Assembly: GCA_963580285.1 (NCBI GenBank)
Contig: OY757026.1
Location: 41,787,748 to 41,851,747, forward strand
Length of the DNA stretch: 64,000 nt
Direction of reading: 5' to 3'
Origin: Lucinisca nassula
Lineage: Eukaryota > Mollusca > Bivalvia > Lucinida > Lucinidae
Part shown: positions 10,987-22,173 of the stretch, piece by piece
Position numbering within the stretch: the first letter of the stretch is position 1
How the letters are laid out: each line of letters starts with the position of its first letter
Made by a program: the position numbers and the translations under genes
Notes under the pieces: generated by a model
Seen by the model: the letters and a program-made list of their open reading frames with translations, nothing else
Databases searched by the model: none
What the model was told of the DNA's origin: nothing

Positions 10987-11229
10987 TAATTGATAGACTG
11001 AGATCTGTGATTTTGCATCACTGGAATTGTGCTGGCTGGGGGTTTCAACAATCTTTATGACGGTTTTCACAAGAGTCTTCCTTTGAAAGTAAGTCAGTAA
11101 TGGGATCTGCAGATATGCTTTACTTAGTCTTTTCGAACATAATAACAATGTCTCTTCAAACAAGTCAACGACGTTAACAAATTTATAAATGTGCCTTTCA
11201 GTGCGCTTCAAACTGACCATCCATACAAA

Positions 11230-12340
11230 CATTGTCCATAACAGTACACATATATATGGGCTATGTTAGCGTGTTTGAAACTGACCATCCATACAAACAT
11301 TGTCCCTAACAGTACACACATATGTAATATGTTAGCGTGTTTGAAATTGACCATCCATACAATCATTGTCCCCTACAACATACAAATATGTCATTACTGA
11401 CCATCTAACAGCATACATGTTACAAACAGTACTGTTTTTCAGCGTTTCGCAAACACTGTCCCTTTCAGCATATATTATGTCTTTCAGCGTGTTGCAAACA
11501 TTGTCACCTAAAGCATACTTTATCCCTTCAGCTAGTTGCAAACATTCTCCCTATCAGCATAAATTATGTCTTTCAGCGTGTTGCAAACATTCTCCCTATC
11601 AGCATAAATTATGTCTTACAACGAGTTGCAAAAATTGTCCCTTACTGTATACATAATATCTATCAGCGTGTTGCAAACATTGTCCCTTACTGTATACATT
11701 ATATATATCAGCGTGTTACAAACATTGTCCCTTACTGTATACATAATATCTATCAGCGTGTTGCAAACATTGTCCCTTACTGTATACATTATATCTATCA
11801 GCGTGTTGCAAACATTGTCCCTTACTGTATACATTATATCTATCAGCGTGTTGCAAACATTGTCCTATACATTTCAGCCTTTTTTCCAACATTGTTCCTA
11901 ACATCATACTAATATGTCTTTCCGCGTATTGCAAACATTGTCCCTTACAACATACATTATGTTGCAAACACGGTTCCTTACGTTATACAATTATGTCTTT
12001 CGGCGTCTTGCAAATATTGTACCTTACGTCATACAATTATGACTTTCACCGTGTTGTAAACATTGCCCCTTACAGTATACGTTACGTTACATAGCGTGTT
12101 TCAAACCGACCACTCATGCCTATGTTCTGAACTGATCTACTTAACAAGCAACATACATGTAGTGCATTTAGCGTGTTTAAAATGAGCATCCAAAAACGCT
12201 GTCCCTGTCAACAAATGCCTTGTTGGGTGTTTGAAACTGACCTTCCATACAAACGTTGTCTCCATCAGCAAATGTATTTTTGAGTGTTTGAAGCTGACCA
12301 TCCATTTAAACATTTATCATTTAAGTCGCCATTATGTGGT
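11230..12340. repeat. 45-bp satellite-like tandem array
   Basis: Degenerate repeats of a unit carrying CAGCGTGTTGCAAACATTGTCCC run across about 1.1 kb. The core at 11611-11870 is nearly identical with an exact 45-bp period (starts at 11641, 11686, 11731, 11776, 11821). Outer copies are diverged and vary in length. Because 45 is a multiple of 3, open frames with 15-residue periodicity occur on both strands. No product is implied. Confidence 0.9.
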
Positions 12341-12595
12341 TATGAATTTCAACACATAATCATTAAGATCATTATCTATTCTATATTAGTGACTTTCTCC
12401 CCGTAGTTTTGCAAAATCGCCTGGTACTTTTTATACAAAAGGCAAATAAAGTGTAGGTTTAGAGTGCTAAGCGCCATTATATACATGATTAACTGTTTGA
12501 ACTGTATATCGACTTCATATATGCCTAGAATTCCTAAAAAAAATAAACATTGGGATACTGTGAAGACTCAGACCAGCAGGGTCAAATCAGAGTCT

Positions 12596-12867
12596 CATTA
12601 CGAAAACATGCCTATGCAAATACATTGCAATTTGTTCGGCCGAAAAAAAAATAAAAATTTTGAGATGAAACATTGTGCTATTTTTTCTTATTTCTACTTA
12701 AAATATAGATTGTGGGTACTCTTTTGAACCGCCTCATCGGGCCGTTTCTAACATGTACCCACAATCTATATGTTGAGCAGAAATAAGGTTTACCCCTGTA
12801 AACCCCTGTTTTACTGTGTAAAAGGGGGGATCACGGGGTCAGAATTATATAGGTGTGTTTTCCTAAT
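12596..12867. mobile_element. Hairpin MITE, family A
   Basis: Left end CATTACGAAAACATGCC, central stem around GCCTCATCGGGCCG (tip decayed), right end GTGTGTTTTCCTAAT. Full-length copy with several mutations. Confidence 0.8.
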
Positions 12868-13130
12868 ATACGTTTTTGCTTAAACTATAGGGATTTGTAT
12901 CAAACCTCGAGCAAATGAAACAAAACTGACAACCCAACTCTCCAAAGCTACTTTTGACGTTAGACGTTAATTAATGAATACCCTTGGACATGATCTACAA
13001 GTATGAATGGTTTACTTGTATCGGACGCAAAGGATGCACGACAGAACTAAACATTATGGAATGTCCAAGATTTTTTGGGGCCAGACTAGCTATTTTCTTC
13101 GTACAGAGAAAAAGAGGTTTTCAAGGGTAT

Positions 13131-13410
13131 CATTAGGAAAACATGTCCGTAAGAAATAATGGCGTCCAACATGGTATCAGAAGATGATAAATATTAGGTA
13201 AAAATGATAACATCTTTATTATTTCTGCTTTCAACATAGATTGTGGGTGCTCGTTAGAACCGCCTCATTGAGGCGGTTCTAACGAGTACCCACAACCTAT
13301 GTCTTCGAGCAGAAATAAGGAAAATAATGGTTACCCCCGTAAACCCCAGGTTGATCTATTTAAAGTGGGGTTTAGGGGGGTCTTTATTTCACGGACTTGT
13401 TCACGTGATG
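13131..13410. mobile_element. Hairpin MITE, family A/A2
   Basis: The left end is decayed (CATTAGGAAAACATG). The stem at 13235-13305 is nearly perfect around CGCCTCATTGAGGCG. The right end is the A2 variant CACGGACTTGTTCACGTG. The stem arms read GATTGTGGG and CCCACAACC, so they have one G-T type mismatch. Confidence 0.75.
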
Positions 13411-13439
13411 ATATTATTTTCCTCATTTTCGTTGCAAAA

Positions 13440-13960
13440 CAAATATTGCAAGTACTTGTTAGAACCACCTCGATGAGGCGGTTCTAATCAATGAAGCGGC
13501 TCTACTCAAAGAGGCAGTTCCAACGAGTGGCTATATTCTATGTTTGCAAAAGAAACAAGAAAAAAAAAATCAGAAAAAGCCTATTTTGGGGGTCATTAAA
13601 GAAAACTCCATCTCGCACGTGTGTGTCCACGTGACCATCGGTTTTTACGAAATGCAGCTAACGCTTGTTCATAGCCGCGCGATTCTTCATTGTGACATCA
13701 GAGTACGAGTTAAGGCCCAGTTCGCTCTGATCTGTGTCTTCACTGTATGCTTAAAGCACAGGAATCTAAGGGTTAAAATAGCCAGTCTAAGTTCCAGGTC
13801 AGGACCATTTGTCCAGCCAATCGTCAAATTTTCGATTTTTTTTTTTTATTATTATTATTTCTAGCCCAATATTTTGATTGTTGGTGCTCGTTAGAACCGC
13901 CTCAGCGAGGCGGTTCTAAAGGCGGTTCTAACAAGTACCCCCAACTATGTTGTTTTAGGT
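13440..13960. mobile_element. Degraded family A stems
   Basis: Two separate stem remnants, at 13455-13535 (CACCTCGATGAGGCG) and 13880-13945 (CGCCTCAGCGAGGCG), with partial arm duplications. A T-run and (ATT) run lie at 13839-13860. Confidence 0.6.
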
Positions 13961-14370
13961 ATTGACACCCCTGTAAACCCCACTTTCTCTATAGAAAACG
14001 TTGCGTCTGACCATGGTCAACACTGTTTGCTTAAACCCCTGTCACACCAGAGCTGCGTTCTCACGGCGTCCAAGAAAAATGCAGAACGCCGAGGTGCGCG
14101 CAGTACGATCGCAAACATCGCCGTAGCAACGCAGTGACGTCGCCAGTAGACGCGTTGGTATCGCATAGAACGCCAAGCGACGGCGCGCATTTTGAGCATG
14201 CTCAAAACAAACGCCGTCGCTCGGCGTTCTGATCAGAGCGCAGTGAGGTCGCCGTAAGGTAGCCATAGCAGCGCAGTAAGGTCTCCTACAACGCTACAGG
14301 AGCTCGGCAGGGGCGCACAGAGGTCTCCTACAACGCCATATAAGCTCCGCTTGTATATTTGATTAACTTA

Positions 14371-14685
14371 TTGATTGATCTGATATTTAACGTCCCAGTC
14401 AACACTGTATAGGTCATTTTGGAGACGTTGCTTCCAATTTTGTGGGACTTTTACCCGACTTTGAGATGAAATGACATCTCAAGCCCTGTCGCCCAATGAA
14501 ACCAATATAGTTTACACGTATAAGCATGTTTACACCAATAGAGTTTACACGTATCTCGCACCGCTTTGCCTGGGCAAGCTTAGATCCTCTAAGCGGTTTA
14601 CCAGTACTCGTGTGAGGTCGGTATCAGCTCTGCGTGGAAGCATCATGCAGCCAATCTATTTCTTCCAGTCCCGATGGGAGGGGCC
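14371..14685 (-). mobile_element. SINE S1 copy inside TIR element
   Basis: Carries the S1 3' tail complement, body (CGACTTTGAGATGAAATGAC) and head (CATCATGCAGCC ... CCCGATGGGAGGGG). A short internal duplication (TATAGTTTACACGTATAAGC / AGAGTTTACACGTAT) is seen at 14505-14555. Confidence 0.8.
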
Positions 14686-14819
14686 ACCCGCTTGTATAAA
14701 CAGTGGCTAGAGTAGAGTTTGATTGTGTACTGTCCCGAAAAAAACTACTTCTGAGGTGACTCATTCCGGGTAAGGTAATGGCGATGGACTTGCTCCTGCT
14801 TGCGGTGATTGCGGTAGAC

Positions 14820-15056
14820 TTGCTTCCGACGGCACAGAAGTACTGGTAAACCGCTTAGGGGATCTAAGCTTGCCCAGGCAAAGGGGCGCGAGTCGGACCA
14901 TCCGTGCTTATTAACCCTATTTGTTTCATTGGGTGACAGAGATTGAGATGTCATTTCATCTCAATGTCGGGTAAAAGTCCCACAACATTAGAAGCAATGT
15001 CTCCAAAATGACATATAATGTGTTGATGGGACGTAAAACCTCACATCAAACAAAAC
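14820..15056 (+). mobile_element. SINE S1 copy, 5'-truncated, inside TIR element
   Basis: Plus-strand copy lacking most of the head. It begins near TGCTTCCGACGGCAC, has AAGTACTGGTAAACCGCTTA, and ends ACGTAAAACCTCACATCAAA. It is opposite in orientation to the neighbour at 14371-14685. Confidence 0.75.
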
Positions 15057-15559
15057 TGTTCGACTGATGAAGATGTCTGTTTACACTTTGAGAACGTCTC
15101 CAACATGTGAGCGCCGTAAAAGCACAGTGCACGCATTGAGAGCTCCGTAAAAGCGCAGTGCACGCATTGTGAGCGCCGTAAAAGCGCAGAGGAAGCGCCG
15201 TGAGAGCGCATACAATCGCCATCAAGAACGCCGCAGGATCGCGATTGATCGCCATGTAAGCTCCGTAGCAACGTCTTGGTCGCTGTAGGGACGCCATGAC
15301 AGGTCCATGTTCACAAAAATATCCCATATTTCTTGCGATCTCGCGGCGTTCTGAAAAATCAAACAACGCCGTCCCATCGCAGTGAAAACGCGGCATAGTG
15401 TGACAGGGGCTTTACAGTAAATGAATTTAAGGATCAAAAGACATATCAGGACCGACCACCTTCAGCATACACTCAGGGACAATCGACCAACCAGTTTCGT
15501 GGGTGCTTTGATTGTTTTCGCTACAAACATAGATTGTTGGTGCTTATAAGAGGCTGTTT

Positions 15560-15655
15560 TCACGGTTGTAAAGCGTGATTAAGTAAACTGGCGTAGTTCG
15601 TATTACGTAAATGTTGTTGACTGGGCCGTTAAACTCCAAACAAAATCATACTACT
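15560..15655 (+). mobile_element. SINE T2, 3' remnant
   Basis: Only the 3' part is left (GTTGTTGACTGGGCCGTTAAACTCCAAAC in two pieces), matching the ends of copies at 21571, 34665 and 63330. Confidence 0.55.
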
Positions 15656-15659
15656 GTTA

Positions 15660-16525
15660 TGATTCTGGTAAGTACTGTTAGAGTAAGGGAGTGTATTCAA
15701 AATTGTTCCTGATTTTACGATTCACACACGACGCTCCGCTGTTCTGGAAACATCCATTTGACGTAATAGACTGCTAAAATGATCGATTTTCTGTTTCATT
15801 TACTGTCGGAAACCCGACGTCACCAAAGAATGCCGCATTTCATTGGATGGCACTGCAGTTGACGCTCTAAGAAAAGCAGTGCAATTTTTAAGAAAATAAC
15901 TGAATAAGTGTATTAGAATTGTGACAACTCTATTCAAAATTGTTATTTGTGGAAGTAAATCGTCGGCTTTGCGAACGCAAATTTCTATTACAACAACATA
16001 TCCGACTGTCAAACCGCCGCATTACCTCCCCAAATGACAACTTTGAAACCTAAACCGTGTATACATTGAACACTTAAACGTATATCTGCAGCCTGGTTAT
16101 TATAGTACTGGTATCTTATATTCTCTCAGCATATTAGAAATTTATATTATGTCTAGACGAATATGCAACAAATATATTGTTATATTTATACAGCCATAAA
16201 AGCAGATATATGCAATATGAAAAATATCAGTATTTATATCAATTTCGGAAAAATAAATTAATCGAGCTTGTATTGGTCTCGCTGTTTATGGGAGCGGTAA
16301 AAATGGTAAAATTCAATTTTATATTTTATGCTTTGACACTAAAATGAATTTGAGCCGAGGCATTCAACATTTTACCATTTGGCATTTTTGTTATTCATAT
16401 AATATGTAATGCTCTGTCCCATTGCTTTTACCTTTAAGATCATCTGACGATTTACAGCGACTCTAATCAGAATGTTTCCATGGCTGCATGTGTTGTAGCG
16501 TTTTTGTTTAGCGCATAAATCTTGC
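15660..16525. other. Unannotated AT-rich stretch
   Basis: No gene or recognised repeat. Confidence 0.4.
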
Positions 16526-16531
16526 GCATTC

Positions 16532-16580
16532 TGTAACGTAGATATACCCAAATGTAATATTTGGGGATATCTACGTTACA
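16532..16580. repeat. Palindrome with 18-bp arms
   Basis: TGTAACGTAGATATACCC pairs with GGGGATATCTACGTTACA across a short AT loop, with one mismatch. A GCGCGCGC tract follows. It is a likely MITE end or foldback; only one copy was seen. Confidence 0.6.
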
Positions 16581-16971
16581 GCGCGCGCAAGCTTTAGTTT
16601 GAAAAAAAAAACATTCTGCATTAGAATCAGCCTATTAACTTTAAAATTTATCAGATTCTTATAGATGGTTCATGCATGATGAACGATCATCAGGATACAA
16701 TGAAAACATAATTTTGAGAAATTGATGAAGCGATAGAAAATGGTGAAAACAGTATTAAACATTATTGAAATATTAACATTCCGATTAACTTAGTAACGAA
16801 AGTTAAAGTTAGTAGAATGTGCTATTTCACTTTCAATCGCTTTTTATATGGTTATTATTTATAATAGATCAAATCAATCTTAATATTAGACGTAAAACTT
16901 TTTTCTATGGTGAGAATAAGGCATACGTTAACAGAGAAGTGCTCAAAAAGGGAAATACTGCATTTTATCAT

Positions 16972-17330
16972 ATGACGTCGCGTCTGAGAGTGTCATAACG
17001 CCATGTATTATTTTCGATAATCCACTAGTGGATTAAATATGCAAATTAGCTAGATACGTCCCGTAACGTTACATGTACCACGTCCTTAACGACGTCGCGT
17101 TTACTAATGGCGGAATATTGATATTTTCGTAAACAATTGTGAATAAAATGCGTTTTAATGTCATATGATAAATAGAATCTTGCATTCGTGCTCATGTATT
17201 ATTGAATTTATTAAACTCGTTGAGGAAAAGGGATAAAATGCTCGGCAAAGCCTCGCATTATATCCCTTTTCCTCAACTCGTTTAATAAATTAAATAATAC
17301 ATGAACACTCATGTAAGATCCTCTATATAG
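16972..17330. mobile_element. Palindromic MITE, family E, copy 1
   Basis: Shares its full length, in inverse orientation, with 25596-25954. Landmarks are TGACGTCGCGTCTG, AATCCACTAGTGGATTA and a long inverted repeat at 17186-17312 made of CTCATGTATTATTGAATTTA and AACTCGTTGAGGAAAAGGGA with complements around a short loop (GCTCGGCAAAGCCTCGC). Confidence 0.75.
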
Positions 17331-17380
17331 GTTTAGCATCATATTTAGGCAATACTCTGCACATTTTTTATAATTGAACA

Positions 17381-17626
17381 CATTACGAAAACACGCCAAT
17401 TCAGATACATTGTAAACTATATCGCCGAATGTTCTGACATTTTTCTTATTCTGCTCAAAATATAGATTGTGGGTATGCGTTAGAACCGCCTCATGAGTAC
17501 CAAATGAGTACATGTATAATTTGAAACAGAAATAAGAAAAATAAGGTTTACCCCTGTAACCCAAATTTTACTATATAAAAGTGGGGTTTAAGGGGGTAAG
17601 AATTATATAGGCGTGTTTTCGTGATT
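17381..17626. mobile_element. Hairpin MITE, family A, stem partly lost
   Basis: Both ends are intact (CATTACGAAAACACGCC; GGCGTGTTTTCGTGATT). The second stem arm is deleted: CGCCTCATGAGTACC joins directly to AAATGAGTACATG. Confidence 0.8.
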
Positions 17627-17639
17627 AGTGGTTATAAAC

Positions 17640-17880
17640 TTCAGCTTGTCAGAAATTAAAACAGTTACAGTGAATGTAGTTCTGGTGGGTCGACTGTCTC
17701 TGAGTGTAGGCTGGACAAGTTGTCTTGAACCGGGACTGAGACTGTTTCGTTTAACCCTTGAATTCATGTTCTGTAAGCAATCAGTGAAGACCCTGATCAG
17801 ACACCCAGCTCTGCGGCATCTGATCTGAATATTCACTGTTTGCCAAATCAAACACATCATTCCAGTCCAGATCCTGTAAG
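17640..17880. repeat. Dispersed repeat, family H
   Basis: Contains CTGGTGGGTCGACTGTCTCT and GAGTGTAGGCTGGACAAG, followed by an arm of the GCAAACAGTG / CCCTGATCAGAC type. Related copies lie near 5728, 18461, 32121, 57146 and 61190. Confidence 0.6.
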
Positions 17881-17985
17881 GAACCCCCTAACGCAGCACT
17901 GACCTCGCATCGATCCATGTATGAATAATATGGGTTTTTTTTATTTTTATAAATAACCATTACTTGGATTACAAATCAGTGAAAG

Positions 17986-18279
17986 CCCCCGCCCATAGGG
18001 GCTTGAAGAAATATATGGGCTGCATGATGCTTCCACGCAGAGCTGAATCCGGCCCGCACACTAGTACTGGTAAACCGCTAAGAGGATCTAAGCCTGTCCA
18101 GGAACCGCGGTGCGAGGCGGACCGTCCATGTTAATAAACCCTATTGGTTTCATTGGGTGACAGGGCTTGAGATGTCATTTCATCTCAATGTCGGGTAAAA
18201 GTCCCACAAAATTGGAAGCAACGTCTCCAAAATGACCTTTACAGTGATGACGGGGACGTTAAACCTCAAATCAAACAAA
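17986..18279 (+). mobile_element. SINE S1, full length with target duplication
   Basis: Head CCCCCGCCCATAGGGGCTTG, body and the 3' end GGGGACGTTAAACCTCAAAT with a CAAA tail. Flanked by a 15-bp duplication ACAAATCAGTGAWAG (17971-17985 and 18280-18294) with one mismatch, showing retroposition. Confidence 0.9.
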
Positions 18280-18514
18280 ACAAATCAGTGATAGTCACGC
18301 GGGGCTTCTGTGCTTAGTAACTTTGAGTCGATTGCCAAACACTCGAACCAATAAGCATAACGCGAATAATCACGTTCATTGCTTCGAAAGACAAAAACTA
18401 GTCTAGTTGATTGATCAGTAACTTAAATATATGATAGACACTGTTTAAGCACGGACAGCACTGGTGGGTCGATTGACTGAAGATAGGTTTGGCAAATAGT
18501 CCTGGTCGGTTTCT

Positions 18515-18700
18515 TTTGTTTGTATTAAGGGTTTACGCGCCCGTCAAAACTTATTGGATCATTTTGTAGTAATTTATTCCGATTTTGTAGACTCGTACCC
18601 GACATCGATATGAAATTATATCTCAAACCTAATCGCCCATATAAACAACTGCGGTTTTAATTTGCCTGGGCAGGCTTATACCTTCAAAGCAGTTTGAATG
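18515..18700 (-). mobile_element. SINE S1, old degraded copy
   Basis: Still recognisable by the complements of CCGACATCGATATGAAATTA and CAATGTCGG-like core, but highly diverged. Confidence 0.55.
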
Positions 18701-19157
18701 TTCGGTCGAATTCACTGTGCGACAGCTTTCTCTAGTGGCCCTGAATGGTGCAATGTCTGTTTACTGAGCAAATGTTGTAAATCCTTAGATAATGCCACTT
18801 ACTAGGTCTACACTATTCAACTTAACCAACGTCCAGCCAGGTTTTACAGATAGCACTTTCTTAATCTTTATGCAAAATTCTCACAAGGACAAGAACAGTG
18901 AGGCTATAAATAACGACCGGTCAGAAATATCAGGTGAACATAACTCAGACGAAAATAGCTTTTGGTCGATTGATATACAAAATAAAGACCTTAATCGTAT
19001 AAAAGCTTTCTGACTAGACTGTTTGGTGTTCTAGACGGCAAGATGACCTGCGTCCTGTATCGTATATAAGAGCAGGAGGGGGTACCTTTTCGTGCAAAAA
19101 GTGAGTTTTGTGAACTGCGCGTTGGCCCCGGTGTATCTGAGCCTTCTGTAATGATGT

Positions 19158-19440
19158 GTTTTTGTTTGATTTGATGTTTAACGTGTCCGTCAACATTGTC
19201 AAGGTCATTTTGGAGACGATGCTACCGATTTTGTGGGACTTTTACCCGACATTGAGATTTACTGACATCTCAAGCCCTGTCGCCCAATGAAACAAATATA
19301 TATGGTTTATATGCATGGACTTGCGCCTTGGCAAGTTTAGACCTTCTAAGGGTTTTACCAGTACTCGTGTGCGGTCGGTTTCAGCCCTGCATGGAAGCTT
19401 TATGCAACCCAATCTACTTCTCCAAGCCCCCATGGGCGGG
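19158..19440 (-). mobile_element. SINE S1 (first of a tandem pair)
   Basis: Complete minus-strand copy. It is followed within about 20 bp by another copy in the same orientation. The pair is flanked by a 30-bp direct repeat (19127-19156 and 19746-19775, CCGGTGTATCTGAGCCTTCT). Confidence 0.85.
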
Positions 19441-19460
19441 GGCAATATGTCATGGTGCAT

Positions 19461-19739
19461 TTTGTTTGTTTTTGTTTGATTGTGGTTTAACGTCCCCGTC
19501 AACACTATTTAGGTCATTTTGGAGACGTTGCTTCCAATTTTGTGGGACTTTTACCCGACATTGAGATGAAATGACGCCCAATGAAACCAATAGGGTTTAT
19601 AAGCGTGGACGGATCGACTCGCGCCGCTTTAGATACTCTAAGCGGTTTACCAGTACTATTGTGCAGTCGGCTTCAGCTCTGCGTGAAAGCATCATGCATG
19701 CAGCCCATCTATTTCTTCAAGCCCCGATAGGTGGGGGCA
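19461..19739 (-). mobile_element. SINE S1 (second of a tandem pair)
   Basis: Minus-strand copy with the S1 tail, core and head. It lacks about 25 bp of the core (GAAATGACGCCCAATG instead of GAAATGACATCTCAAGCC...). Confidence 0.85.
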
Positions 19740-20259
19740 ATATACGCCGGTGTATCTGAGCCTTCTGTTGTGATGCATCGATTGGGTTAGGACACCTTTA
19801 TGCTAACCTAATAGTTTATGATTAATGTTGGGCATTACACCCCAAGCTACCATATGTAAAGATTTGCCGGCAGCGAAATGCATTTAAGCCCCGTCCAGTT
19901 TGTGAAATTGCAGTAATAAATAACATCAAGTAATCTGATTGGTTCACAGTCAGAAATGGGTGTGACTAAATCAATTATTCATGGGGAAAGGGTTAAAGGT
20001 TTTAAATTATCACGGTCTGGTTTTTGTTGGATTTCGGTAGGACATTGGATAAACAGCGATGTTCGAAGAAAAGAAAAGTAAAAAAAAAAAATAATGCTTA
20101 CTCATTAATTAATTAAGCAATTAATTAAACTTCGATCATACAGTGTTGCTTCGGTTATCTCCCTTTGCGCGTGCATTCCCCTTACCGGAAACGACGTCAC
20201 AGTTGTAGCCGTCCATTCCTATTTACAGTCATTTATTAGCTACGGGACATTGCGTCGGG

Positions 20260-20415
20260 ATGGGTTTTGAAGTTGATAGCGGTTTAGACAGCGCATCAGA
20301 AATAGAAATAAATGAAGATTTTACCATTCGGCCATATCAGTATGAACCGATAATAAACAACCACAATACTAGTGCCAGGAGTGAGGAAAGTGGCAAAGAG
20401 AGCAAGCGAGGATGA
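20260..20415 (+). pseudogene. Acidic N-terminal coding fragment with PYQYEP motif
   Basis: An ATG at 20260 opens a 51-codon frame, MGFEVDSGLDSASEIEI..., continuing IRPYQYEP and an acidic/charged stretch, then TGA at 20413. Directly after the stop, another frame gives SEDEQDVGDV, which would extend the acidic run if one frameshift had occurred. An acidic start followed by PYxFEP is, from memory, seen at the N-terminus of some invertebrate proteins with a P2X7-type intracellular or other zinc-binding domain. That link is weak. The upstream 100 bp is GC-richer and contains CGGAAACGACGTCAC, which could be promoter-like. It could equally be chance. A LINE 3' tail fragment (TATCTATCTGTCTACTG... GTCGGTCACATTTGACC, 20437-20500) follows immediately. 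Confidence 0.3.
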
Positions 20416-20499
20416 ACAGGATGTCGGCGATGTTTCTATCTATCTGTCTACTGATACTGCGTCGGTCACATTTGACCATTACCGCAGTTGTACATTACA

Positions 20500-20660
20500 T
20501 ACACTCCAGGTTTTGCAGGATGAAAGCCCACACAGTAATCATGTAATTACGGTAGGGATCTTTAATCTGCACAGGGGATAGTTCTCCCTGCACAGGGGGC
20601 CTCCAGTTAACGTCCCGATCCGAAGGACGGTGCACTTTATGACATTCATCCCTGCAAATG
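20500..20660 (-). mobile_element. SINE T5 body fragment
   Basis: GGTAGGGATCTTTAATCTGC and TCCCGATCCGAAGGACGG are the body of a molluscan tRNA-SINE type also present at 32935-33130. The tRNA head is missing. Confidence 0.5.
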
Positions 20661-20896
20661 ATGCCAATGATAAGATGACATGATAAGAGATCGCTGCTTT
20701 GGCCTCTTCATTTTGGGGACAAACGCTCATTTGACATTACTTCGTACAAAAATTCAGTGTAAAAGACACTTACGAGATTTAATGCAAGGGAGCCAGACGA
20801 TCTGTCGTGAAACAAGCATAAAACGCCATACACGTTTTCTGCCAGGGAAGCCTGTCGCATATATCATATGCATAGACCTATCTTTGAAACCAAGAT

Positions 20897-20933
20897 TAAA
20901 AAAAAACAACAAAAAAAAAAAAAAAAAAAAAAA
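20897..20933 (+). repeat. A-rich tract
   Basis: AAAAAAAACAACAAAAAA-type run of about 35 bp. It may be the poly(A) of a retroposed sequence, but no body was recognised upstream. Confidence 0.6.
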
Positions 20934-21109
20934 CAGAAAGCATTTGAATCAGGTGATTTCCCTTCTTTCGTAATAAAAGTTGGTGGGGCTACATGTCGTG
21001 ATGCAGCACCAGGGTCAAAGTGTTTCATAATAGTGTGTCATTATTGCATTTAATGAGTACAAAAATAGGCAGAGCCTTTATCACATGGTCTATCTATCTA
21101 TCTATACTG

Positions 21110-21421
21110 TTTGTTTGTTTTTGTTTTGTTTGATTTGAGGTTTAACGTCCCCGCCAACACTGTAAAGGTCATTTTGGAGACGTTGCTTCCAATTTTGTGG
21201 GACTTTTACCCGACATTGAGATGAAATGACACCTCAAGCCCTGTCGCCCAATGAAACCAATATGGTTTATTAGCATGGACGGTCCGCCTTGCACCGGGGT
21301 TCCTGGACAGGCTTAGATCCTCTAAGCGGTTTACCAGTACTAGTGTGCGGGCCAGATACAGCTCTGCGTGGGAGCATCATGCAGCCCATATATTTCTTCA
21401 AGCCCCTATGGGCTGGGGCCG
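21110..21421 (-). mobile_element. SINE S1, full length with target duplication
   Basis: Complete copy with a long (CAAA)-type tail. Exact 12-bp duplication CTATCTATACTG at 21098-21109 and 21422-21433. It inserted at the end of a short (TATC) run. Confidence 0.9.
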
Positions 21422-21570
21422 CTATCTATACTGAGACTGTCAATTACCCACTATATTCAACTGATTCCGAGTCTGTCAATTCTGGCACCATATTCATATT
21501 TAGCATTAAAGAAATTATGTCCCACATGGAAAATCTGGGTTTTGGTTTATCAAGTTTAACTGTGATTGTT

Positions 21571-21858
21571 GCCGGCCTCGGTAGCTCAGTTCGATGCGCA
21601 TCTGACTGGTGATCAGGAGAATGCGGGTTCGATACATGCCAAGGTCGGAAACATTCTTTCGTGGAGACTGATCATGAAATATTTTCTACGGTCATTTCTT
21701 CAAGAAGGGTAATTGTCAGTTTCTGGCGAAAGAATATGCACTCGTCTGGTTAACCGCTTACATATAAGACTGTCCAGGAAAAAGTGTGGATAGGTAAAGT
21801 GACCAGCTCGAAAATGACCTAAAATAGTATTGTCTGGGCCATTAAACGTCATTACGAA
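21571..21858 (+). mobile_element. tRNA-derived SINE T2
   Basis: tRNA-like head with A box (GGTAGCTCAGTTCGA) and B box (GGGTTCGATAC), then a body with CGAAAGAATATGCACTCGTC, CTGGTTAACCGCTTAC, and the end TGTCTGGGCCATTAAACGTC. The D-arm and anticodon region are diverged. It is a SINE head, not a functional tRNA. Confidence 0.75.
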
Positions 21859-22173
21859 CACGGTAACATATATATCTGGAGCTTGCTTCTGAGCATTATC
21901 TATAATCAATAATATAAGCAGCTCCGTCGGAAAGGGATTTTCAGTGTATACGACTTTGGGCGAGGGCCTCAAACTGTGTGACTAGTCACTGACACAGGGC
22001 ATATACAGAATCCTTAACTGTATAAAATCTGAGCATTTTATACTTACACGTACGTCTATGCTGAATATCTGAAACATATGCAGGCGGAGGCCTGTAATTG
22101 GGTAAGCTGACCGACTCAGTGTGATCTATTTAGTGTTGACTGAGCTGGTAAATGCAAAGTCCAACAAACTTAA

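Larger units (their letters stand above)
14036..15409. mobile_element. GC-rich TIR element with foldback-like interior
   Basis: Ends CCCCTGTCACAC at 14036 and GTGTGACAGGGG at 15409 are inverted repeats. The interior (14047-14340 and 15090-15390) is made of irregular GCGCCGTAAAAGCGCA / AACGCCG motifs, much richer in GC than the rest of the window, and the two flanks are roughly inverted relative to each other. Two S1 SINEs in opposite orientation occupy 14371-14685 and 14820-15056. No transposase is present. Frames such as 14017-14266 and 15041-15396 on the minus strand are artefacts of the GC-rich repeats. Confidence 0.7.

Noticed and set aside
14042..15437. Arg/Ala-rich minus-strand frames
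   Set aside because: They lie in GC-rich irregular repeats of a TIR element.
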